A DNA stretch of 64,000 bases from Pseudomonadales bacterium. Its GTDB lineage: Bacteria > Pseudomonadota > Gammaproteobacteria > Pseudomonadales > Pseudohongiellaceae. The notes under the pieces are model-generated. The model ran no database searches, was not told where the DNA came from, and saw only the letters and a program-made list of their open reading frames with translations. Shown here in pieces: positions 7,453-15,847 of this stretch. Location: assembly GCA_024234365.1 (NCBI GenBank), contig JACKOK010000004.1, forward strand, positions 186,001-250,000. The letters are read 5' to 3'. The position numbers and the translations under genes were made by a program. Within the stretch, counting starts at the first letter, position 1, and every line of letters starts with the position of its first letter.

Positions 7453-9417
7453 TCATTTGTACAGCGTGGTGACCTTGCCGTCACTCGGGCCTTCCTTGCC
7501 AGAGGCTGCAGCCTCACTATCCGTTACTGCCTCCCACAGCGGATCACTTGCCCCCTCTTTGGGCTCAAAACCATCCACGGCAGTCATCAGGACTTCGCGA
7601 ATCTGGTGCAGGTCCAGACGCTTGCAGGCCACCTGCAGGCGCCCCAGCAGTACCTCCAACTCAGCCCAACTCAAGGCATCTTCTTCTGCACGCATGATCT
7701 TGGGATGCTGCGTGCCGGTCACGGATTCCCCGATCAGCAGCTCCTCAAACAGTTTTTCACCGGGCCGCAGACCGCTGTACTCGATGGCAATATCTCCCTT
7801 ATAGGAGTTCTCATCCTTTACGTCATAGCCCATCAGGTGAATCATTTTCTTGGCCAGATCCACGATGCGGATAGGTTCGTGCATGTCCAGCACAAACACC
7901 TCCCCCCCCGTCGCCATGGAGCCTGCCTGGATTACCAATTGCGCGGCCTCCTGCACGGTCATGAAATAGCGGGTGACCTCCGGATGGGTGACAGTCACCG
8001 GCCCCCCCTGACTGATCTGCCGACGAAACAGCGGCACCACGGAACCGGAGGAACCCAGCACATTGCCGAAACGCACCATACTGAAACGGGTGCGGCTTCT
8101 GTTCTGCGACATGGCCTGCAGCAACTGTTCGGCAAAACGCTTGGTCGCCCCCATGAAATTGGTTGGCCGCACGGCCTTGTCGGTGGAGATGAACACAAAA
8201 TGATTGACCCCGGCCTTCTCCGCCGCCTGAGCGGACACCAGGGTGCCAAAGATATTGTTCTGCACCCCTTCAATGATATTGCTCTCCACCATGGGAACCT
8301 GCTTGTAGGCGGCCACGTGGTACACCGTTTCAACCCCAAACCGCTTCATGACGTGTTCCATCAGCTGCGGGTTGCAGACATTGCCCAGCATGGCGACCAA
8401 TTCGGTCTGCCCTCCCTCCTCCACAGCTTTACGCTCCAGCAGCTCGTTCTCCACGGTATAAAGCCCGTACTCGAAGCTGTCGAGCAACACCAGTCGGCGA
8501 GGCTTGAGGGATAGAATCTGGCGGCATAACTCGGAACCGATGGAGCCTGCCGCCCCTGTCACCAGCACTGAGCAACCGGTGATGCAGGCGCCCAGCAGTT
8601 TGGGGTTCGGAGGCACTATGTCGCGACCCAACAGATCCTCGATATCGATGTCACGCACTTCGTCCACGCCGACCTTGCCGGACGTCATGTCAAAAAGGTC
8701 GGGAACCGTCTTCACATGGACGGGAAGGTGTTCGAGACGGTTGAGAATCTCCTTGCGCTCCGCGTGGGTGGCCGAGGGGATTGCCAGCAGAATCTGGCGA
8801 ACCGAAAAGTTTTCAATGAGATCAAACAGCGCCCCGGGACTATAGACGCGAATGCCATGCACGGTGCTGCCGATGAGGCTGCGGCTGTCATCCACAAAAG
8901 CTACGGGCAGATACTGATCCCCATTCTGAAGGGCGGCAACCAGCTGCATGCCGGAACTGCCCGCACCGTAAATAATCACCGGCTCTTTAGGGCGAAAGTT
9001 CTGAATCAGGTTCAGCAGTGCCACCTTTGCCACAAACCGGCTCCCCCCGATGAACAGCAGCGCAATCATCCAGTAAATGGGGAACACAGCGTTTTCGTAG
9101 CGCGCCTCCGGAACGAAAAAATACGCGGTGGCGGCCAGCAGCCCTGTGGAAATGGTGACGCCCTGAAGAACGATGAAGCCGGACTGCAGCCCCATATAAA
9201 GCAGAATGGCGCGATACAGGCCAATACGGAAAAACACCAGCACACTGGCGATATTGGCAAGGATGAAATAGACCGAAACACCCTGGCTGATGCTGAAGAA
9301 TTCGGCCCCGAGAAGCGCAAAGGACAACCACAGCGCCAGGCCCAGCATCACACTGTCCGCCAGCATCATCAGCATCTGCTTGACGGCCCGGGACAGGGGG
9401 ATCGTGTATAGGTTCAT
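7453..9417 (-). CDS. Membrane-bound nucleotide-sugar 4,6-dehydratase, WbpM/PglF/CapD family
   Basis: Converts UDP-GlcNAc-type sugars to 4-keto-6-deoxy intermediates for surface polysaccharides. 654 residues: four predicted membrane helices in roughly the first 140, a first nucleotide-binding fold (VIIYGAGSSGMQLVAAL), then an extended SDR domain with VLVTGAAGSIGSELCRQI. The catalytic region STDKAVRPTNFMGATK carries Met in place of the usual SDR Tyr (MxxxK), typical of large WbpM-type enzymes. It overlaps the upstream glycosyltransferase by 4 bases, so the two are translationally coupled. In Pseudomonas this gene closes the O-antigen cluster. Substrate is inferred from family. Confidence 0.92.
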   Translation of the reverse strand: MNLYTIPLSRAVKQMLMMLADSVMLGLALWLSFALLGAEFFSISQGVSVYFILANIASVLVFFRIGLYRAILLYMGLQSGFIVLQGVTISTGLLAATAYFFVPEARYENAVFPIYWMIALLFIGGSRFVAKVALLNLIQNFRPKEPVIIYGAGSSGMQLVAALQNGDQYLPVAFVDDSRSLIGSTVHGIRVYSPGALFDLIENFSVRQILLAIPSATHAERKEILNRLEHLPVHVKTVPDLFDMTSGKVGVDEVRDIDIEDLLGRDIVPPNPKLLGACITGCSVLVTGAAGSIGSELCRQILSLKPRRLVLLDSFEYGLYTVENELLERKAVEEGGQTELVAMLGNVCNPQLMEHVMKRFGVETVYHVAAYKQVPMVESNIIEGVQNNIFGTLVSAQAAEKAGVNHFVFISTDKAVRPTNFMGATKRFAEQLLQAMSQNRSRTRFSMVRFGNVLGSSGSVVPLFRRQISQGGPVTVTHPEVTRYFMTVQEAAQLVIQAGSMATGGEVFVLDMHEPIRIVDLAKKMIHLMGYDVKDENSYKGDIAIEYSGLRPGEKLFEELLIGESVTGTQHPKIMRAEEDALSWAELEVLLGRLQVACKRLDLHQIREVLMTAVDGFEPKEGASDPLWEAVTDSEAAASGKEGPSDGKVTTLYK

Positions 9418-10481
9418 AAGTTTTCCTTGGAGCCCACGTGCATCCCGGGGCTGTCTTCGCTCCTTCGAGGAGTGCCCGCTTCACTGCCGGCACCACAATA
9501 CAGAGCTAACAACACCAAGGGTATAACGCCGAGGATGCCGAAATATACCCCATATACGGGGTATTTTCCTGCGGCAATGGCCAATGGCAGCAAATAGAGA
9601 AGGTTTAACCCTAGCACGGCCAATGAGACAGTTTTATGACCGCTGGCTCCCCGCGCCATATGTTGATAGGCATGCTGGCGATGCGCCTGATTCCACCGCT
9701 CTCCCCGCATGACCCGTCTCAACAGGGTAAGCGTGGCATCCACCACAAAGACCGCCAGCAGCACAAACCAGCTCCACAGACTCATGGAGCCATGAAAATG
9801 GCTGAGCAGAGCAATCAGCCCCAAACTCATACCGGCAAATCCGCTACCGACATCCCCCATAAATATGCGGGCCCTGGGCCAGTTCCACACCAGAAACCCC
9901 ATGCTGCCAGCAAACAGGAACAGGCAGGGCACGGCAAGGGCCGTATCCCCCGCATTCATCAGCATACCGGCCGCCACCAGGCTGACAAAAGCGGTTTCAC
10001 TGCCCGCCAGGCCATCAATGCCATCCATGAAATTGTACAGATTGGTGAGCCAGAGCAGCGACAGTGGTGCAAGCAGGCCCGTCAGCATGATGCTGCCTAT
10101 CGCGACCGGCCCCAATGCCAGAGGGGGGACAGGCCCAAGCAGCAGCAAGGCCAACAGCACAGCCCCGGCCTGCACTGCCAGACGCAGGCGATAACCGAGA
10201 TCCCGCCGGTCATCAACAAGACCGATAATCGCCACCGGCAGGCTGCAGGCAAGTGCCCATAGCTCCTGCACCGGCATGCGCGTCTGCCACAGCAATAAAG
10301 ACAATGCCGCCGCATAGGCCAACACCATCGCCAGACCACCCCCGAGCGGAGTCGCCTGGCTATGGGAACTGCGCGCATTCGGCACAGCCATCATCCGGGT
10401 GCGCAGGGCGAGCGCCCGCACCCCTCCCGTCACGGCAACGGACAGAAGAAATACGGGCAATATCAACAAGGCATCAGACAT
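9414..10481 (-). CDS. Undecaprenyl-phosphate sugar-1-phosphate transferase, WecA/WbpL family
   Basis: Starts lipid-linked glycan synthesis by moving a HexNAc-1-phosphate to undecaprenyl phosphate. 355 residues, about ten hydrophobic segments. Family motifs are clear: LVDDRRDLGYRLR, NLYNFMDGIDGLAG, FMGDVGSGFAG and the cytoplasmic HRQHAYQHM. It pairs with the dehydratase downstream, as WbpL pairs with WbpM in Pseudomonas. No serotype-specific sugar genes follow or precede within the window. WecA and WbpL cannot be separated by sequence reading alone, so no symbol is given. Confidence 0.92.
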   Translation of the reverse strand: MSDALLILPVFLLSVAVTGGVRALALRTRMMAVPNARSSHSQATPLGGGLAMVLAYAAALSLLLWQTRMPVQELWALACSLPVAIIGLVDDRRDLGYRLRLAVQAGAVLLALLLLGPVPPLALGPVAIGSIMLTGLLAPLSLLWLTNLYNFMDGIDGLAGSETAFVSLVAAGMLMNAGDTALAVPCLFLFAGSMGFLVWNWPRARIFMGDVGSGFAGMSLGLIALLSHFHGSMSLWSWFVLLAVFVVDATLTLLRRVMRGERWNQAHRQHAYQHMARGASGHKTVSLAVLGLNLLYLLPLAIAAGKYPVYGVYFGILGVIPLVLLALYCGAGSEAGTPRRSEDSPGMHVGSKENL

Positions 10482-10547
10482 GCTTTTGGCGGCTCAGTAA
10501 AATACCGGGGCGTTTACACAACGCCCTATTCTACCTTATGCCGAGAC

Positions 10548-10865
10548 TTACTCCTTGGGTGAGATCAGAATTCTGTCCCGATTGCGTGCAATCGTCGCCG
10601 GACCGATACCGCGCACCTGCTCCAGATCCTCCAGGGATTTGAACCCTCCGATCTTGTCGCGGTGAGCAATAATATCCTGTGCTTTCGCCATGCCCACACC
10701 GTCCAGAGCCAGAGCCAGGGTTGCCGCATCGGCTTTGTTGATATCCACCTGGGTCTTGGCGGCAATTGGCGGTTCAGCGTCCTGGTTCTGAGGGGCCTGG
10801 GCGGCAAACGCCAGCGGGGACAGACAGGACAAGATCAAAGCAACACAACAGAAAATCCTTTTCAT
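10548..10865 (-). CDS. Exported ComEA-like helix-hairpin-helix DNA-binding protein
   Basis: Probably binds double-stranded DNA in the periplasm, as ComEA does during natural transformation. 105 residues: signal peptide (MKRIFCCVALILSCLSPLAFA), a short linker, then two helix-hairpin-helix motifs (VDINKADAATLALALDGVG and FKSLEDLEQVRGIGPATI). It sits beside the wbpL-like gene, where Pseudomonas also carries a ComEA-like gene. No other competence gene is in view, so a role in uptake is inference. Confidence 0.88.
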   Translation of the reverse strand: MKRIFCCVALILSCLSPLAFAAQAPQNQDAEPPIAAKTQVDINKADAATLALALDGVGMAKAQDIIAHRDKIGGFKSLEDLEQVRGIGPATIARNRDRILISPKE

Positions 10866-10931
10866 GATGGTTTCCTTCCCAATACAAGCTTGGGTTCCAA
10901 GAGTTACAGCAATATCGCTGCACCCTTCAAT

Positions 10932-11660
10932 CTAGCAGAGATCGGAAAATCTGCCATGCAGACGGGAAGCAATCTCGGCAAGTTTGCGTCCGGGGTCTTC
11001 CGCCTGGGTGATGGGACGACCGATGACCAGGTAATGACTGCCCTGCGCAATGGCATCCTCCGGCGTCACAATGCGCTTCTGGTCGTCAGCCACATCGCCG
11101 GCTGGGCGAATACCGGGCGTCACCAGGGCAAAATCATCCCCCAGCAACTGACGCAGCATCGCGCTCTCCTGAGCGGAGCAGACAACGCCGTCCATGCCGC
11201 AACGTTTTGCCAATGTCGCAAGCCGCCGCACCTGCTCCATCGGCGAGGCATCCACGCCGATCTCCTGCAGGTCGTCTGCGCCCATGCTGGTCAGCACAGT
11301 CACCGCAATCAACAACGGCCTGTGAGAGGTGGTGTTAATGGCCTCCACGGCCGCAGCCATCATCTCGCTCCCGCCGCTGGCATGTACGTTCACCATCCAT
11401 ACACCAAGTTCTGCGGCAGCCGTCACAGCCTTCGCAACCGTATGAGGAATGTCATGATATTTGAGATCAAGGAAGACATCGAAGCCTTGCTCAATCACCT
11501 CCCGCACAAACGCGGGACCGCAGCGGGTAAACAGCTCCTTGCCGATCTTCACCCGGCACAGCCGGTGATCGAGTTGGCGCAGAAGTGCCCGCGCGGGTTC
11601 CGCATCGGCAAAATCAAGTGCCACAACAATCCGCCGGGCGTCAAATGTCCTTGCTGTCAT
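10932..11660 (-). CDS. pyrF: Orotidine 5'-phosphate decarboxylase
   Basis: Last step of UMP synthesis. 242 residues. The catalytic DxKxxD signature is present in VFLDLKYHDIPHTV, and the phosphate loop in IRPAGDVADDQKR. It follows lapA by 24 bases on the same strand. In many relatives lapB lies between lapA and pyrF, but it is absent here. Confidence 0.97.
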   Translation of the reverse strand: MTARTFDARRIVVALDFADAEPARALLRQLDHRLCRVKIGKELFTRCGPAFVREVIEQGFDVFLDLKYHDIPHTVAKAVTAAAELGVWMVNVHASGGSEMMAAAVEAINTTSHRPLLIAVTVLTSMGADDLQEIGVDASPMEQVRRLATLAKRCGMDGVVCSAQESAMLRQLLGDDFALVTPGIRPAGDVADDQKRIVTPEDAIAQGSHYLVIGRPITQAEDPGRKLAEIASRLHGRFSDLC

Positions 11661-11684
11661 CCCTTGCTACCTCACTGCTATGAT

Positions 11685-11996
11685 TCAATTCTGTGTGAAA
11701 TCCTGTTGCGCCCTGAGCGCCGCAAGCGCCTGTTCCGATTTTTCCAGCTGCGTGCGCAGCCTGCGTATCTCCAGTCGCGCGCGCAAACCGCGCATGAAAC
11801 CCGCCCCCAATACCAGACCACACACGCCTCCGATGACAAAGGCCGCGATCACCCACACGGCGAGCGGTTGTGCGGGAAAGCTAAAAAAGCCGAAAGACAG
11901 CTCGACAGGTTCAGGGTTGGCGTAGGAAAAGACAATGCTGGCGATGAACACGAGAAACAGAAAAGTCCAGCCGATAATGCGCATCAGTGTGTTCAT
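11685..11996 (-). CDS. lapA: LapA family (DUF1049) inner-membrane protein
   Basis: In E. coli LapA works with LapB to tune LpxC turnover and LPS assembly. 103 residues: two membrane helices (about 4-25 and 42-65) and a cytoplasmic coiled-coil tail (LEIRRLRTQLEKSEQALAAL). The start has a strong GGGGAG site 8 bases upstream. It sits after the ihfB terminator and so begins a new transcript with pyrF. The partner gene lapB is not next to it. Confidence 0.9.
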   Translation of the reverse strand: MNTLMRIIGWTFLFLVFIASIVFSYANPEPVELSFGFFSFPAQPLAVWVIAAFVIGGVCGLVLGAGFMRGLRARLEIRRLRTQLEKSEQALAALRAQQDFTQN

Positions 11997-12035
11997 GAAT
12001 AAGACTCCCCCCGGGTACTACAGGTTTTGGCTCGT

Positions 12036-12054
12036 GAAGGCATTATACGCCTTC
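12036..12054 (-). promoter_or_regulatory. lapA-pyrF promoter -10 inside a small palindrome
   Basis: A perfect TATAAT on the minus strand (12042-12047) is framed by the inverted repeat GAAGGC (12036-12041) and GCCTTC (12049-12054). No good -35 is seen because that position falls in the ihfB terminator stem. The palindrome could be an operator. Confidence 0.5.
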
Positions 12055-12062
12055 AGGCATAA

Positions 12063-12097
12063 AAAAAACGGCGAACCCACAGGGCTCGCCGTTTTTT
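12063..12097. terminator. Bidirectional intrinsic terminator between ihfB and lapA
   Basis: Stem ACGGCGA-A-CCC with GGG-C-TCGCCGT, one A-C mismatch and a 3-base loop (ACA), flanked by A-runs on the left and T-runs on the right. On the minus strand the A8 at 12061-12068 becomes a U-run after the stem. It ends the rpsA-ihfB transcript; no plus-strand gene enters it. Confidence 0.88.
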
Positions 12098-12123
12098 GAT
12101 TCACTGCTGCAAGAAGCCGCAGT

Positions 12124-12423
12124 TTAACCGGGGTAGCTTTCCAGACTGAGATTTACACGATCGCGCAGCTCTTTACCTGGTTTGAAATGCGGAACGTATT
12201 TACCTGAAAGCGACACCGGGGTGCCGGTTTTCGGGTTACGCCCGATACGGGGAATCCGATAGTGCAATGAAAAACTACCGAAGCCCCGAATTTCAATGCG
12301 GCCACCTTCCGCCAATACCTGAGACATATATTCAATGATTGCCTTCACAGACAGCTCGACATCCTTGGATGAGAGCTGCGTTTGTTTCCCTGCAATTCGA
12401 TCAATAAGTTCAGACTTGGTCAT
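12124..12423 (-). CDS. ihfB: Integration host factor beta subunit
   Basis: DNA-bending HU-family protein that pairs with IhfA and assists sigma-54 promoters, replication and recombination. 99 residues beginning MTKSELIDRIAGKQTQLSSK; the DNA-intercalating arm motif (GRNPKTGTPVSLSGKYVPHF) is intact. It lies 68 bases after rpsA, the conserved gammaproteobacterial order, and is followed by an intrinsic terminator. Confidence 0.97.
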   Translation of the reverse strand: MTKSELIDRIAGKQTQLSSKDVELSVKAIIEYMSQVLAEGGRIEIRGFGSFSLHYRIPRIGRNPKTGTPVSLSGKYVPHFKPGKELRDRVNLSLESYPG

Positions 12424-12491
12424 GGCCTATTCCTTGTAAATTACCTTGCGATCTATGACAACACTGCAATCCGAAACAAGCACTCGCAGAA

Positions 12492-14169
12492 TTACTTCTT
12501 GTCCATTTCTGCTTTGATCAGATCACCAATGGTAGTCGGTGCAGCCAGACCTGGCTCCTGATTCTTGTGCTCCTGAATGGCAGACTTCTCATCATCAATC
12601 TCGATCGCCTTGATAGACAGGCCAAGCACCCGGCTCTTGCGATCCACACTGATGACTTTCGCCTCCACTTCATCGCCTTCCTTCAGCACATTGCGAGCAT
12701 CTTCAGTCTTGTCGCGGCTGATTTCGGACGCACGCAGTACACCTTCCACGCCATCCTTCAGCGCAATGGTGGCTGCCTTGGCATCCACGGAAGAGACCAC
12801 GCCCTTCACGATGCTGCCCTTCTCGAACTCACCAACATAGCTGACGAATGGGTCGTCAGAGAGTTGCTTGATGCCCAGAGAAATGCGCTCACGCTCGGAA
12901 TCGATGGACAGGATGACTGTCTCGATCTCGTCGCCTTTCTTGAAGGCGCGCACAGCTTCTTCACCCGGCTCATCCCTGGGAGATGTCGGACAGGTGTACC
13001 AGGCCATCGATATTGCCTTCCAGACCGATGAAGATCCCGAAGTCAGTGATGGACTTGATGCTGCCGCTGATCTTGTCACCTTTCTTGTAGGTCTCAGCGA
13101 AACGATCCCAGGGGTTCTGGTAGCACTGCTTGATGCCCAGGGAAATACGACGACGTTCTTCGTCGATATCCAGGATCATCACGTCAACCACATCGCCCAG
13201 TTGTACCACTTTGGACGGATGCACGTTTTTGTTCGTCCAGTCCATTTCGGACACGTGTACCAGACCTTCAACGCCCTGTTCCAGCTCTGCAAAACAACCG
13301 TAGTCGGTCAGGTTGGTAACAGTAGCCTTGACGATGGCCTTCTCGGGGTAACGAGACTTGATGGCTACCCACGGATCTTCGCCCAGTTGCTTCAGGCCGA
13401 GAGAAACGCGGTTGCGTTCGCGGTCGTACTTCAGAATCTTGACCTGAATCTCATCGCCCACATTGACGATTTCGCTCGGGTGCTTGATACGCTTCCAGGA
13501 CATGTCAGTGATGTGCAGCAGACCATCAACACCGCCCAGATCAACGAAGGCACCGTAGTCGGTCAGGTTCTTCACGATACCCTTGACGGACATGCCTTCC
13601 TGCAGCGCGGCCAGCAGTTCATCACGCTCTTCGGTGCTCACGGCTTCCGGGACCGCACGACGTGATACCACCACGTTGTTGCGCTTCTGATCCAGCTTGA
13701 TCAGCTTGAATTCCAGTTCCTGGCCTTCCAGATGAGTAGTGTCGCGAACCGGGCGGACATCCACCAGAGAGCCTGGCAGGAACGCACGAATATTGTTCAG
13801 GTCGACTGTGAAGCCACCTTTTACCTTGCCATTGATCACGCCCTTGACCACTTCGTTCTTCTCGAACGCGGCTTCCAGATCCATCCAGGATTCGGCGCGC
13901 TTGGCCTTCTCGCGGGACAGACGGGTTTCACCGAAACCGTCTTCAACCGTTTCCAGTGCCACTTTTACGGAATCGCCTACGGCGAGGGAGAAAGAGCCAT
14001 CTTCGTTGATAAACTGGCTGCGAGGAATCACACCCTCGGACTTCAGACCTGCATGGACTGTCACCCAGTCCGGATCAATCGCCATGACTACACCGGTTAC
14101 GATGGCGCCAGGTGTCATGTCGATGTCATTTAAACTCTTTTCAAATAATTCAGCGAAACTTTCACTCAT
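12492..14169 (-). CDS. rpsA: 30S ribosomal protein S1, interrupted by a frameshift as sequenced
   Basis: mRNA-binding S1 protein with six OB-fold S1 repeats. The first 399 residues, from the ATG at 14167-14169, run to DGLVHLSDIS and then hit TGA at 12970-12972. The remaining 160 or so residues continue in another frame from DEPGEEAVRAFKKGDEIET to the end IKAEMDKK. The switch lies at 12974-12980 (minus strand CCCAGGG), where the family has Ser-Trp; removing one base restores a protein of about 559 residues, the normal size. Both sides are perfectly conserved and show no decay, so a sequence error is likeliest. S1 is essential in relatives. It is followed by ihfB. Confidence 0.9.
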
Positions 14170-14284
14170 TGCTTATCCTGTGATTCTCATGATGAACCGT
14201 ACTCCAGCATGCACGGGGGTTATTACTAAAAACGCTCTCTCCGACTCAGGCTGGTCAACGAAGAAAGCGTCGCGAAACAATCAA

Positions 14285-15847
14285 TCAGATTTCCTGCGTC
14301 AGGCCTGCCTCACGCACCATTTCCAGAACTTTGTCCACCACCTGATCAATGCTCAGCTCGGTGGTATCCACCACGATGGCATCCTCAGCCGGTTTCAGAG
14401 GAGAGACTGCCCGGTTACTGTCCCGTTCATCCCGCGCCCTGATATCCAGAAAAAGGGCGGAGAGATTAACATCAATCCCCTTAGCAATCAACTGCTTATA
14501 ACGCCGTTTTGCACGCTCCTCGGGGGTGGCGGTCAGATAGACCTTGACCGGCGCATCCGGGAACACCACCGTTCCCATATCGCGACCATCCGCCACCAGC
14601 CCTGGTGCCTGGCGGAAGTCATGCTGGCGAGCCAGCAATGCCTCTCGCACCTGTGGAATCACCGCGACCTCGGAGGCCAGCGCCCCGGCAGACTCCTGAC
14701 GCAGTTCATCCGACACTTCCTCACCATTGAGCCACACACTGCCATCCGAGCTGGAAAAACGAATATCCAGCGTCAATAGCAGGGTCAGCAGGCCTTCGGC
14801 ATCCCCCGTGGACACACCGGCAGCTTGTGCGGCCAGACCCAACAGGCGATACAGCGCACCACTGTCCAGATAATGCCAGCCCAGCGCTTGTGCCACCCGG
14901 GCACTGATGGTGCCTTTACCGGAACCGCCAGGGCCATCGATAGTCAGAACAGGAACGGGGGCTTTTCGGCTGTAATGCTGCTCAATAAAGCGATTCCGTG
15001 CTGATTGCGCCTGACGGAAGGCCTGCTCCAGACACTCGCCATCGCCTCGTTGCACCGCTTGACGCATCTGCGCCAGCTCTGCGGTATAGGCATCCAGCAT
15101 CGCCACCGTCGCCTCAGCATTGGCAAGGAAAATGTCGCGCCACATCACCGGATCACTGCCGGCAATCCGCGTAAACCCGGCAAAGCCCCCGGCGGCATAA
15201 CGGAAAATATCATCGACCCGCGTCTGCGCGCTGAGTGTGTTCACCAGTGAAAAAGCCAGCAGATGCGGCAAATGACTGGTGGCCGCGAGCACGGCATCGT
15301 GATCCTCGACACTCATCAGGCTCACCTCGGCACCCAGACCCTGCCAAAGCGCACAAACCAGTGCCAGCGCCGCCTCATCCCCGCCCTGCGCGGGCGTCAG
15401 AATGACCTTGCGCTGACAGTACAGATCAGCCACGGAGGCGTCATAGCCACTGCGTTCGGAGCCGGCAATGGGATGCCCCGGCACAAACCGGGCGGGCAGC
15501 TCACCGTAAACGGCACGCACATCCGCAACGACACTGCCCTTGACGCTCGCCGCATCGGTAATCACGCAGCCCGGGGTGCAATGGGCACGCAGGATCTGCA
15601 GAAGTGGACGCATGCTCAGGGTGGGAACGGCAATCAGCACCAGATCCGCCTCCGGCGCTATCCGGCTGAGGTCCGTAGACCAGGCATCAATCACCCCTTC
15701 CGACCTGGCCCGTTCCAAGGGCACGCTGTCACGCCCGCAGGCCAGAATACGGCGGCACAATCCGCGCTCCCGCAGTCCTCGCGCCACGGAGCCGCCGATC
15801 AGGCCCAGCCCGATGATCAATACACTCTTGTCTGCGAGCGGGTTCAC
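14285..15847 (-). CDS. Fused prephenate dehydrogenase and cytidylate kinase (TyrA-Cmk)
   Basis: One continuous 520-residue frame. Residues 1 to about 290 are TyrA: NAD-binding IIGLGLIGGSVARGL, then ITDAASVKG and PGHPIAGSERSG; this arm makes 4-hydroxyphenylpyruvate for tyrosine. Residues about 297-520 are a whole cytidylate kinase: P-loop DGPGGSGKGT, then LVADGRDMGTVVFPDA and IRARDERDSNRAVSPLKPA; it phosphorylates CMP and dCMP. The joint reads FIEQHYSRKAPVPVLTIDG, with no ATG, GTG or TTG in frame near it, so Cmk can only be made as a fusion. In Pseudomonas TyrA is fused to AroA and cmk follows separately; the AroA domain is missing here. The GTG start overlaps the pheA stop by 4 bases (GTGA). 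Confidence 0.9.
   Translation of the reverse strand: MNPLADKSVLIIGLGLIGGSVARGLRERGLCRRILACGRDSVPLERARSEGVIDAWSTDLSRIAPEADLVLIAVPTLSMRPLLQILRAHCTPGCVITDAASVKGSVVADVRAVYGELPARFVPGHPIAGSERSGYDASVADLYCQRKVILTPAQGGDEAALALVCALWQGLGAEVSLMSVEDHDAVLAATSHLPHLLAFSLVNTLSAQTRVDDIFRYAAGGFAGFTRIAGSDPVMWRDIFLANAEATVAMLDAYTAELAQMRQAVQRGDGECLEQAFRQAQSARNRFIEQHYSRKAPVPVLTIDGPGGSGKGTISARVAQALGWHYLDSGALYRLLGLAAQAAGVSTGDAEGLLTLLLTLDIRFSSSDGSVWLNGEEVSDELRQESAGALASEVAVIPQVREALLARQHDFRQAPGLVADGRDMGTVVFPDAPVKVYLTATPEERAKRRYKQLIAKGIDVNLSALFLDIRARDERDSNRAVSPLKPAEDAIVVDTTELSIDQVVDKVLEMVREAGLTQEI

Noticed and set aside
10662..12002. A 446-codon plus-strand frame over comEA, pyrF and lapA
   Set aside because: Antisense to three recognised genes and crosses their boundaries and signals.
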